Under the pieces are notes generated by a model that was not told the origin of the DNA, made no database searches, and was given only the letters and a program-made list of their open reading frames with translations. A stretch of DNA of 7,534 nucleotides from JBDTLH01 sp039934875 (GTDB lineage Bacteria > Acidobacteriota > Terriglobia > Terriglobales > Acidobacteriaceae): NCBI GenBank assembly GCA_039934875.1, contig JBDTLH010000288.1, positions 1 through 7,534 on the forward strand, in the 5' to 3' direction. Below, piece by piece: positions 1 to 7,534 of the stretch; the stretch's first letter is position 1; every line of letters starts with the position of its first letter. A program made the position numbers and the translations under genes.

Positions 1-606
1 CCGCCACAAGGCGGACGCAAACATCCCCATCAGGAGTTTACTCCGGTCGATACCACCAATATCCTCTTTATCTGCGGCGGCGCGTTCGTCGGACTGGAAA
101 AGACCATCGGCCGCCGTCTGGGCAAGAAGGCGCTGGGATTCCGAAACCCCAACGCCGCCGATGCATCTAAGACCATTGAGGTCCCGCCCCAGCGCCGCGA
201 TATCGAAATGCTGAAGCACGCCGAACCCCAGGACCTCATCAAATATGGGCTGATCCCCGAATTTGTCGGCAGACTGCCGGTCATGGGAGTGCTCGACGAA
301 CTCGATGAAGCCGCGCTGGTTGAGATCCTCACCAAGCCGCGCAACGCTATTTTGAAGCAATATCAGAGGCTTTTCGAGTTCGAAAATGTTAAGCTGCGGT
401 TTACCGACGACTCTGTCGCCGCCATAGCCCGCGAGGCGCTCGCGCGCAAGATCGGGGCCCGCGGATTGCGCATGATTCTTGAAGAACTCATGCTGGATCT
501 GATGTATGCTCTGCCCGGACAGAAGAAATTGAAAGATTTCGAGGTTACGAAGGAGATGGTCGAGAAGCGCGATGTCTCCGTATCCATGATGGAAAAGGCC
601 GGTTAA
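1..606 (+). CDS. clpX: ClpX, ATP-binding subunit of the ClpXP protease (C-terminal 201 residues; 5' end outside window)
   Basis: ClpX is a hexameric AAA+ unfoldase in the cytoplasm that recognises tagged substrates and threads them into the ClpP peptidase. The reading frame is open from base 1, so the gene begins upstream; the zinc-binding domain and Walker motifs are not in view. In the visible part, numbered from the first codon, I see the RKH pore loop (residues 6-8, in GGRKHP), the segment ILFICGGAFVGLE (21-33), an LGF tripeptide (45-47) at the place of the IGF loop that docks on ClpP, the arginine finger in EFVGRLP (R91), and the sensor-2 motif GARGLR (152-157). The protein ends at a TAA at 604-606. 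All these elements are intact, so I expect a functional unfoldase. lon follows after 47 bases on the same strand, a common arrangement. clpP would be expected just upstream of the window. The identification is secure; only the length is unknown. Confidence 0.97.
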   Translation, partial: PPQGGRKHPHQEFTPVDTTNILFICGGAFVGLEKTIGRRLGKKALGFRNPNAADASKTIEVPPQRRDIEMLKHAEPQDLIKYGLIPEFVGRLPVMGVLDELDEAALVEILTKPRNAILKQYQRLFEFENVKLRFTDDSVAAIAREALARKIGARGLRMILEELMLDLMYALPGQKKLKDFEVTKEMVEKRDVSVSMMEKAG

Positions 607-644
607 AGGTCTCGTTCCAGGGCGCTTCACCAATCAATTGAAAT

Positions 645-653
645 AGAGGGCGA

Positions 654-656
<3 letters not shown>
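645..656 (+). promoter_or_regulatory. Ribosome binding site and GTG start of lon
   Basis: A purine-rich AGAGGG lies at 645-650, three bases before a GTG at 654. An in-frame TGA at 639-641 rules out any start further upstream, since no start codon occurs between it and 654. The next in-frame ATG (696) would cut into the conserved N-terminal Lon domain. The spacing is short, so translation initiation may be moderate or coupled to clpX. Confidence 0.6.
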
Positions 657-3065
<2,409 letters not shown>

Positions 3066-3154
3066 CTGGCTGGTTGCTTGCAGGGCCGCTCGCCATGGGC
3101 GGCTCTGTCGCTTGTGCCTGCACTATTAGCCGGCAGCCAGAGACCAGCAGCCTT

Positions 3155-3754
3155 ATGAAGACCTCCGCCACCTTCCTCAAAAGCGCCGTCGATCCGATCC
3201 ACTTTCCAGCGGCCAATGTGCCCGAAGTGGCGTTTACCGGACGCTCCAACGTCGGCAAGTCATCGCTCATCAACGCCCTGCTGGGGAGCAGGATCGCGAA
3301 GGTGAGCTCTACCCCTGGACGCACCCAGATGATTAATTTCTTCGACGTCGTGAGCGGGACGGGCCCCACATTGCTCAACCTTCGCTTCGCCGATCTGCCC
3401 GGCTACGGATATGCCAAAATATCCAAATCAATCTCCGCGGAGTGGCCCAAGTTCATCGAGCCCTACCTGCGCGAGCGCCAGACGCTCGGGTTGTGCGTCT
3501 CCCTGATTGATGCCAACGTTCCTCCACAGCCGTCGGATTCGCACTTGATCGACTGGCTCATGGAACAGGAGCGTCCCTTGCTGGTGGTCGCGACCAAGTC
3601 CGACAAGCTGAGCGCGAACAAGCTGCGCAACAGCATTTTCGCGCTGGAGCGGGAGCATGGAGTCAACCGTATCCTGCCGGTCAGCGCCAAGACCGGCGCC
3701 GGGATGGGCGAGTTGTGGCGGGAGATCAGAGCAACTGCAACTGCCAGCTCCTAA
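3155..3754 (+). CDS. engB: EngB/YsxC/YihA family ribosome-biogenesis GTPase
   Basis: EngB is a small TRAFAC-class GTPase needed for late assembly of the 50S ribosomal subunit. The product is 199 residues, the normal family size. All five G motifs are seen: G1 GRSNVGKSS (29-37, K35), G2 within STPGRTQ (T53 or T57), G3 DLPGYGYA (80-87), G4 TKSDK (147-151) and G5 SAKTG (177-181). The DLPGYGYA motif is diagnostic of this family. I chose ATG 3155 because the resulting N-terminus (MKTSATFLKSAV) has the same length before G1 as known members. The frame is open further upstream, and ATG 3095, with AGGG at 3082-3085, would add 20 residues; the ribosome binding site before 3155 is weak, so 3095 is not excluded. 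It lies 89 bases after lon on the same strand. Confidence 0.95.
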   Translation: MKTSATFLKSAVDPIHFPAANVPEVAFTGRSNVGKSSLINALLGSRIAKVSSTPGRTQMINFFDVVSGTGPTLLNLRFADLPGYGYAKISKSISAEWPKFIEPYLRERQTLGLCVSLIDANVPPQPSDSHLIDWLMEQERPLLVVATKSDKLSANKLRNSIFALEREHGVNRILPVSAKTGAGMGELWREIRATATASS

Positions 3755-3864
3755 CATCGCCCCCCGCGCCGCGGCCAACTCCAAAGACAACGCAAGCCGC
3801 GCCATGGCCATCTCACATCAAGTTGAACTTTGCTTCAGGCCGCACCGCCCTGCAAGCCCGCTCC

Positions 3865-3877
3865 AGGAGCCATTGTG
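3865..3877 (+). promoter_or_regulatory. Shine-Dalgarno site and GTG start of the secreted protein gene
   Basis: AGGAG at 3865-3869 lies five bases before a GTG at 3875-3877. The frame is open 15 codons further upstream to a TTG at 3830, but only the GTG has a good ribosome binding site, and it places a lysine followed by a hydrophobic run directly at the N-terminus, as expected for a signal peptide. This decides the start. Confidence 0.7.
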
Positions 3878-4699
3878 CCTCAAGCCAAACAAATTGCCCT
3901 TATTCTTATCGCTCTACTCTCTCCTCTTCCTTTCTTCAGCCAGATCAATCCCGCCCCGGCGCAGAGCACAAACCAAACTCAGAAGCCTGCAACGGTTGCA
4001 CCGGCCCCTTCACCGCCCCAGCCGGAAACTTCGCAGACCGGTCTTCCCCAGGCTCCCACTCCAGCCATCTCCGGTCCCACCATCATCAACAAGGACCTGC
4101 CGGTCTTGAAGCAAAGCCCTCGTATCGCGGGAGTCCTGCCGAATTTCACTGCGGTCAACTCCAACACACTGCTGCCGCCCCTCACCACTCACCAGAAATT
4201 CGTGCTGGCCATGCACGACAGCATCGATTATTCCTCTTTTCTGCTGGTCGGAGCGCTCGCCGCTAAAGGGCTGCAATCGAATGCCACCCCGCAGCTCGGC
4301 ACCGGTGCGGCGGGCTTCGGCCGCTATTACTGGCGCGAGTTTACTGACCAGGTTTCGGGAACTTTCTTCACCGAGGCCATCCTGCCCACGCTCACCCGCG
4401 AGGACCCACGCTACTACACCTACGGCAAAGACGGGTTCTTTCAGCGCGCCTTTTATGCCATCTCCCGCACCGTCATTACGAAGAACGACGCGGGCGGCGA
4501 GGAATTCAATATCTCCGAGATCGGCGGCAACGCCGCTGAAGCCACGCTCTCAAACTTCTACTATCCCTCCCAGGAACGCGGCTTTGACAAGACCGCAAAG
4601 AATTTCGCCACTCAAACCGCCATCACGGCCGGCTCCAACGTCCTCAAAGAGTTCTGGCCCGACATCCGCAAAAATGTTTTTCGCATCAACGACAACTAA
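3875..4699 (+). CDS. Exported protein of unknown function, acidobacterial family
   Basis: I do not know a function for this 274-residue protein. It starts with a signal peptide: Lys5, a hydrophobic run at 7-21 (IALILIALLSPLPFF) and a likely cleavage near PAPA-Q (26-30). A proline-, threonine- and glutamine-rich linker follows (about 31-65), then a globular region (about 100-274) with many aromatic and glycine residues. Typical segments are GFGRYYWREFTDQV (147-160), FFTEAILPTLTREDPRYY (164-181), SRTVITKNDAGGEEFN (197-212) and LKEFWPDIRKNVF (257-269). From memory, this pattern (a filament-like GAILP..L..DPRYF, SRTV.TR.D.G, FWPDI) recurs in many secreted proteins of Acidobacteria, often several per genome, and has no characterised member; this is recall, not a search. 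There is no lipoprotein cysteine and no clear internal membrane span. It lies 120 bases after engB and may have its own promoter, though I see no convincing one. Confidence 0.85.
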   Translation: MPQAKQIALILIALLSPLPFFSQINPAPAQSTNQTQKPATVAPAPSPPQPETSQTGLPQAPTPAISGPTIINKDLPVLKQSPRIAGVLPNFTAVNSNTLLPPLTTHQKFVLAMHDSIDYSSFLLVGALAAKGLQSNATPQLGTGAAGFGRYYWREFTDQVSGTFFTEAILPTLTREDPRYYTYGKDGFFQRAFYAISRTVITKNDAGGEEFNISEIGGNAAEATLSNFYYPSQERGFDKTAKNFATQTAITAGSNVLKEFWPDIRKNVFRINDN

Positions 4700-4963
4700 T
4701 CCTGTTCAGTCGCTCTACGCGAATGGCCGGTCCTTGCGCGTTGTTGCCCGGCATCCCCACGCATCCTGGCCCTCACCTCCTCGGTGACGCCGCCGTAAAT
4801 CATATGCGAGAGAAAACTGTAGGCGTGCATGCGAAATGGATACTTCCATGGCGGCTTCGAGCTTGAGCGCGGGCAGCCCCACCTCCACCGCCGCAAGCCA
4901 CACGCCTATGCCAAAGCCGACGCCCTTGGTGCTGGAGATGCCAGGTACCGTCGCTACTCTGCT
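4696..4963 (-). pseudogene. Frameshifted, truncated remnant of a small membrane protein (DUF1440-like)
   Basis: Two overlapping minus-strand frames together read like one protein. The first frame gives GFGIGVWLAAVEVGLPALKL (ending near 4859). The next frame gives KPPWKYPFRMHAYSFLSHM and IYGGVTEEVRARM (from about 4857 downwards). In small membrane proteins that I remember under the label DUF1440, the order is a helix ending in PALGL, then KPPxxYP, then a helix with H..L.SHL.YG.TTE. Here the first part and the second part match but lie in different frames; loss of two bases, or gain of one, near 4858 would explain the switch. The first frame is closed by a TAA at 4964-4966, and the expected N-terminal half with its first membrane span is missing. 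The second frame ends at a TAG at 4696-4698, touching the stop of the convergent secreted-protein gene. The family name is uncertain; the frame split itself is directly visible. A sequencing error could explain the shift but not the missing N-terminus. Confidence 0.55.
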
Positions 4964-4984
4964 TTACAAAGTGGCCGCCTTCAC

Positions 4985-5569
4985 CTACTGCAGGTGGAGT
5001 ATCCACGCCGTGTATGCGAAAGCTTCTCTAACCTTGGTGGGGACCCGTTGCCGCAAGGTTGCGGTGTGAAGCTCGCGGCGCGCCGACCCGCGGGCCACGA
5101 TGCCTTCCCGCCGCATCATGCGTTCAATGCGGAACAGGTGATAGCCGTCGCTGACCGCGATGCAATCCGCCACGCCAAGTCTGCGCAGGATGGCGCTCAC
5201 CCGCCGCGCGGATTCGTCGGTGTCGCGAGACTCGGTTTCGGCGATAAGGGCAACGCTGGCGACCCCACGCTCTTCCAGGTAATGTTTGCCGACGCCCCCT
5301 TCGCTGAATCTGGCGTCGCGGGCGTGCCCTCCGGTGGTAATGATGATCGGTGCGTAGTGCTGCTGCCACAACTCGAAAGCATGGTCGAGACGGGAGCGGA
5401 AAACCGGCGAGGGGTGTCCGTCATATTGCGCCGCGCCGAAGACCACAATCGCGCCGGCGGGCTGCGGCGGCTCTCCCGACGCGGAGATGCCGATGCGGAT
5501 GTAGATGGTGATGATCCAGAGGGCAAACAGGAAAATCCCGAACCAAAAGATGCGCCGCCAGCTTCTCAT
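4985..5569 (-). CDS. DUF218 (SanA/YdcF-like) membrane-anchored protein
   Basis: The product has 194 residues. It has a short basic N-terminus (MRSWRR), one membrane span (about 7-25), and then a DUF218 domain probably facing the periplasm. Family features seen are IVVFGAAQYDGHPSPVF (41-57), the strand IIITTGGHARDARFSEGGVG (75-94), ETESRDTDESARR (111-123; the family usually has E..S.NT.EN here) and SDGYHLFRIERMM (140-152; the usual S..YH..R). E. coli SanA of this family affects vancomycin resistance at the envelope and YdcF binds S-adenosylmethionine; the biochemical role remains unclear, so I assign none. The ATG at 5569 overlaps the TGA of the upstream tsaC gene as ATGA, which suggests translational coupling. 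A GTG two codons earlier (5575) is an alternative start. It ends with TAG at 4985-4987, followed by the decayed remnant. Confidence 0.85.
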   Translation of the reverse strand: MRSWRRIFWFGIFLFALWIITIYIRIGISASGEPPQPAGAIVVFGAAQYDGHPSPVFRSRLDHAFELWQQHYAPIIITTGGHARDARFSEGGVGKHYLEERGVASVALIAETESRDTDESARRVSAILRRLGVADCIAVSDGYHLFRIERMMRREGIVARGSARRELHTATLRQRVPTKVREAFAYTAWILHLQ

Positions 5570-6207
5570 GCCCACAAAATTTCGGCGACTTCGCCGGCCG
5601 GAATTGCGCCCGCCCGCTGAATGTTCCACTCTCCCGGACTCCCGCTGAGGTCCACGATCGTGGAGAATTCTCGGCGCGGCGCGCTGCCCGCGTCGAGCAC
5701 TAACGAGATGCGTTCGCCAAGCTGGTCGCACACCTCGGAGGCGGTGATGCATTCCGGATGCCCCAGCAGGCTGGCGGCCGTGGCGGTAATGGGAAAATCC
5801 ATGGCTTCGACTACCGCGCGGGATATTGGAGCAGCGGGGATGCGGATCGCCACGTGTCCGGTATTCGCCGTCACCCGCAGCGGAAGACCTGATCCGGCGT
5901 TGACGATCAGGGTCAGCGGACCGGGCCAGAACCGTTCCGCGAGCGCGAAGAACATGGGCGGCAGATCGCGCGTCAGGCTGACCGCTTGCCCGACCGATCC
6001 AATCAGCAGCGAAAGCGGCTTGCTTGAAGCACGTCCCTTGATCTCATACACCTGCTGCACCGCGCGCAGGTTGACAGGATCGACCGCGAGTCCATAAAAA
6101 GTGTCAGTGGGCATCCCCACTACATCGCCCCGCTTGAGACGGTAAACGCAATAGGCGATCAGCGCAGGGTCGGGTTGGTTGCGATCGATGGCTAGGACTT
6201 CGGGCAA
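5566..6207 (-). CDS. tsaC: TsaC/Sua5/YrdC family L-threonylcarbamoyladenylate synthase
   Basis: This family makes threonylcarbamoyl-AMP from threonine, bicarbonate and ATP, the first step of the t6A modification at position 37 of ANN-decoding tRNAs. The 213-residue product covers one YrdC domain, as in short TsaC enzymes, without the Sua5 C-terminal domain. Motifs seen: PTDTFYGL (33-40), the KxR motif KGR (57-59) followed by ASSKPLSLLI, RFWPGPLTL (92-100), VAIRIP (119-124), FSTIVDL (181-187) and RAGAI (199-203). Oddly, the usual SAN of the SxN motif reads AAS (144-146, within TATAASLLG), so the Ser and Asn are both absent; activity is therefore uncertain. I chose the TTG at 6207 because GGAG stands six bases upstream and the N-terminus then has family length. 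The open frame runs much further upstream, into the divergent neighbour, but that part has no family similarity. It overlaps the DUF218 gene by four bases. Confidence 0.9.
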   Translation of the reverse strand: MPEVLAIDRNQPDPALIAYCVYRLKRGDVVGMPTDTFYGLAVDPVNLRAVQQVYEIKGRASSKPLSLLIGSVGQAVSLTRDLPPMFFALAERFWPGPLTLIVNAGSGLPLRVTANTGHVAIRIPAAPISRAVVEAMDFPITATAASLLGHPECITASEVCDQLGERISLVLDAGSAPRREFSTIVDLSGSPGEWNIQRAGAIPAGEVAEILWA

Positions 6208-6217
6208 AGCGCGCTCC
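6205..6217 (-). promoter_or_regulatory. Ribosome binding site deciding the TTG start of tsaC
   Basis: On the minus strand GGAG (6217-6214) is followed after six bases by TTG (6207-6205). No ATG or GTG lies at a suitable place for the family N-terminus: the nearest in-frame ATG upstream would add well over 30 residues that are low-complexity and serine-rich. Confidence 0.55.
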
Positions 6218-6289
6218 GGTGGTGATGATGATAAGAATGACAATGATGAGAGACTATCAAAGATACACCAGGGCAGTCGGCACACCCCA

Positions 6290-6304
6290 GGTTGCATCGC
6301 AACC
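6290..6304. promoter_or_regulatory. Operator-like dyad in the divergent tsaC / methyltransferase gap
   Basis: GGTTGC and GCAACC form a perfect 6-base inverted repeat separated by ATC. It lies 83 bases from the tsaC start and 67 bases from the methyltransferase start, where a regulator of either or both could bind. Only the symmetry is seen; no regulator is identified, and such a short dyad can occur by chance. Confidence 0.3.
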
Positions 6305-6353
6305 GGAATGCCGCGCGCGGACCTTGTGCGCTCAATGCGGACCCGCGATTTTA

Positions 6354-6359
6354 TACAAT
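6354..6359 (+). promoter_or_regulatory. Possible -10 element for the methyltransferase gene
   Basis: TACAAT (5 of 6 to TATAAT) lies within TTATACAATA, an AT-rich patch in an otherwise GC-rich gap. No good -35 box stands 16-18 bases upstream (a TTGTGC at 6324-6329 is too far). If used, transcription would begin only a few bases before ATG 6371, giving an almost leaderless mRNA. Weak evidence. Confidence 0.25.
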
Positions 6360-6370
6360 AGGCATGCAGC

Positions 6371-7174
6371 ATGAGAACTCCGGCACGGAATATTGTAAGC
6401 GCACAGAATTCGCGGGTGAAAGCATTGCGCCGGGCGCTATCCCAGGCGGAGCTGGTGGAGGGCTTGTGCGCCGTCGATTCGGAGCGCCTGGTGCGCGAGG
6501 CGGCGGGCTCGGGACTGGCAGTCGAGGCGGTGTTCTTTTCCGAGTCGCGATTCGAGCAGGCCAAGTCGCTGCTGCAGGATGTGGAAGCGGAAGAGGTGCT
6601 GATCCTTCCTGACGCGGTCTTCAAGACGCTGGTGAGCACCGACGCTCCGCAGGGCATCGCGGCGCTGGTGCGCGCTCCCCAGTGGGACGAAGACGCGGTA
6701 TTGCGCGAGCAGCGCGGATTGGTCATGATGTCGGCCGGCATTCAGGACCCCGGCAATTTGGGCACAATCGTTCGTTCGGCGGAGGCCTTCGGCGCTAACG
6801 CAGTGATCGCGCTCGCGGGTACGGTGTCGCTCTGGAACCCGAAGACGCTGCGGGCGTCGGCAGGCTCTGCGTTTCGCCTCCCCGTAATTGAGATGCGAGG
6901 CGACTTCCCAGAAACTGTCGAACAACTGAAGCAGCGCGGCTTTACCCTGCTCGCCGCCGATTCGCATCGCGGAGCGTTGGCGGTCTCCGTCGATCTCAAG
7001 CGAAAAATCGCGCTCTTGATCGGCAATGAGGGCGCTGGCGTTTCAAAAAAGATGGCGGACAAGGTCGATGATTTCGTGCGCATTCCACACCTGCAGACCG
7101 TGGAGTCGTTGAATGCCGGAATCGCCGCCAGTTTGCTGCTGTACGAGGCGTACCGGCAGAGGCGATATTCGTAG
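6371..7174 (+). CDS. SpoU/TrmH-family RNA 2'-O-ribose methyltransferase
   Basis: Enzymes of this class methylate the 2'-OH of a ribose in rRNA or tRNA using S-adenosylmethionine and have a deep trefoil knot in the catalytic domain. The product has 267 residues: an N-terminal substrate-binding domain (about 5-105, starting NIVSAQNSRVKALRRAL) and the SpoU domain (about 112-265). SpoU motif 1 is QDPGNLGTIVRSAEAFGA (125-142, with N129 and R135), motif 2 LLIGNEGAGVS (215-225, with N219 and E220), and motif 3 IPHLQTVESLNAGIAASLLL (238-257, with S246 and N248). The architecture is that of RlmB-like 23S rRNA enzymes, but the target nucleotide cannot be told from sequence alone, so I give no symbol. 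ATG 6371 has only a weak AGG (6360-6362) before it; the ATG at 6364 is out of frame. It is divergent from tsaC, and both would act on stable RNA modification. Confidence 0.9.
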   Translation: MRTPARNIVSAQNSRVKALRRALSQAELVEGLCAVDSERLVREAAGSGLAVEAVFFSESRFEQAKSLLQDVEAEEVLILPDAVFKTLVSTDAPQGIAALVRAPQWDEDAVLREQRGLVMMSAGIQDPGNLGTIVRSAEAFGANAVIALAGTVSLWNPKTLRASAGSAFRLPVIEMRGDFPETVEQLKQRGFTLLAADSHRGALAVSVDLKRKIALLIGNEGAGVSKKMADKVDDFVRIPHLQTVESLNAGIAASLLLYEAYRQRRYS

Positions 7175-7182
7175 GCAAGCAG

Positions 7183-7218
7183 TCAGCGGGAATAAGTCCC
7201 ATCAGCGGATAAGCCCCA
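7183..7218. repeat. Tandem imperfect direct repeat, two units
   Basis: Two directly adjacent copies: TCAGCGGGAATAAGTCCCA (7183-7201) and TCAGCGGATAAGCCCCA (7202-7218). They differ by a two-base indel and one substitution. The pair begins eight bases after the methyltransferase stop codon. Its role is unknown; it could be a simple duplication or a protein-binding site. Confidence 0.5.
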
Positions 7219-7355
7219 GAGAAGATACCCGCCCTTTCACCTCGTTCAATCTTCGTGACCGGTTCCACCTCGCCCCAAAATTCTTGTCAAGCTGTCAAAC
7301 TAGTAAACTTCACCCCTAACCCACTCACAACAATAGACATATTTATTTTTAATAA

Positions 7356-7388
7356 TTGTCACTTTCTCCCTATGCAATAGGCTATACT
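7356..7388 (+). promoter_or_regulatory. Possible promoter in AT-rich stretch
   Basis: TTGTCA (7356-7361) and TATACT (7383-7388) resemble -35 and -10 boxes, but the spacer is 21 bases, longer than the usual 16-18. Transcription from here would reach the terminator at 7411 after roughly 20-25 bases, so a product would be very short unless the terminator is read through or regulated. Tentative. Confidence 0.25.
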
Positions 7389-7410
7389 CTAATTAATAAC
7401 AATATCTCTA

Positions 7411-7441
7411 AGGCGCACCCACCACGGTGCGCCTTTCGTTT
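7411..7441 (+). terminator. Rho-independent terminator (rightward)
   Basis: AGGCGCACC (7411-7419) and GGTGCGCCT (7426-7434) form a perfect 9-bp GC-rich stem with a 6-base loop, followed by a T-rich run with one CG interruption (7434-7443). It is the first good terminator after the methyltransferase gene, 237 bases past the stop. It could end that transcript or a short transcript from the AT-rich stretch. Confidence 0.75.
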
Positions 7442-7445
7442 TTGG

Positions 7446-7495
7446 ACCACCGGCTGCTAGCCGGTGGTAGAGCGGGCTGCCAGCCCGCTCTTTTT
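7446..7495. repeat. Two abutting perfect hairpins (REP-like element)
   Basis: The first stem is ACCACCGGC (7446-7454) with GCCGGTGGT (7460-7468), loop TGCTA. Immediately after, without a gap, AGAGCGGGCT (7469-7478) pairs with AGCCCGCTCT (7482-7491), loop GCC, followed by TTTT to 7495. The second could act as a rightward terminator. Paired GC-rich hairpins of this kind are typical of dispersed intergenic REP-type repeats; I recall similar sequences in acidobacterial genomes, but copy number cannot be judged from one window. Confidence 0.6.
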
Positions 7496-7534
7496 CGTCT
7501 ACCCTCCCCCCGGCCACCCTACGGTGATCCCCCG

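Larger units (their letters stand above)
7175..7534. other. Intergenic region without supported gene (structured right end)
   Basis: No reading frame here resembles a protein that I recognise. It holds, in order: a tandem imperfect repeat (7183-7218), about 60 bases without features, an AT-rich stretch (about 7281-7410), a strong terminator (7411-7441) and two back-to-back hairpins (7446-7491). The last 35 bases are C-rich and show nothing definite. Confidence 0.6.

Noticed and set aside
3066..3154. Possible terminator or structure between lon and engB
   Set aside because: Only a 5-bp stem (GCCGC/GCGGC) with a long loop and a distant CTGGCTG/CAGCCAG pair are seen, without a T-run.
3657..4266. 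Plus-strand frames overlapping the engB end and the secreted-protein start
   Set aside because: The translations are low-complexity Pro/Arg/Ser sequence in other frames of genes with clear family features or a clear signal peptide.
4700..4760. Possible bidirectional terminator between the convergent genes
   Set aside because: Only short GCCGG/CCGGC arms with a loop of well over ten bases and no T-run could be found.
4829..5620. 263-codon plus-strand open frame
   Set aside because: It is antisense to the DUF218 gene, which shows clear family motifs, and its own translation shows no domain or signal.
6221..6253. GAT-rich run (GATGATGATGATAAGAATGACAATGATGAG) as a repeat array
   Set aside because: It is a short imperfect triplet run in the tsaC leader, too short and irregular to call a repeat element.
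6208..6741. Long upstream extension of the tsaC frame (up to 178 further codons)
   Set aside because: The extra part is serine-, arginine- and alanine-rich, has no family similarity, and crosses the divergent gap into the antisense of the methyltransferase gene. The TTG at 6207 with its GGAG gives the normal length.

Overview
The window reads as chromosome of an acidobacterium (Acidobacteriota). It is GC-rich and densely coded. The order clpX-lon-engB is widespread in bacteria, but the secreted protein at 3875-4699 closely resembles a family I know mainly from Acidobacteria. The taxon is an inference from remembered family resemblance; no search was run.

Left part (1-3754, + strand) is a protein quality-control and ribosome-assembly block. 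It holds the last 201 codons of clpX (the ATPase partner of ClpP), the full-length ATP-dependent protease gene lon with all ATPase and protease catalytic residues, and engB (ysxC), a GTPase for large-subunit ribosome assembly. The genes are co-directional with short gaps (47 and 89 bases) and no obvious terminator between them, so they may be co-transcribed. Then, still on +, comes an exported protein of unknown function (3875-4699) with its own good ribosome binding site.

Middle part (4696-6207, - strand) runs towards the first block. A TTG-started tsaC/Sua5-type gene (tRNA t6A synthesis) overlaps by ATGA a DUF218 (SanA/YdcF-like) membrane-anchored protein. Downstream of these, squeezed against the end of the secreted-protein gene, lies what looks like a decayed, frameshifted and N-terminally truncated remnant of a small membrane protein. 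The TsaC homologue lacks the usual Ser-x-Asn motif.

Right part: a 163-base divergent intergenic region with a perfect 6-bp dyad separates tsaC from a SpoU/TrmH-family RNA 2'-O-ribose methyltransferase (6371-7174, + strand). The last 360 bases carry no gene that I can support. They contain a tandem imperfect 17-19-base repeat, an AT-rich stretch unlike the rest of the window, a strong intrinsic terminator, and two further perfect hairpins placed back to back that look like a REP-type dispersed repeat.

Most of this is ordinary housekeeping sequence. I do not see a defence system, mobile element, CRISPR array or novel multi-gene system. The points most worth a second look are the frameshifted remnant, the altered TsaC motif, the uncharacterised secreted family and the non-coding structures at the right end.
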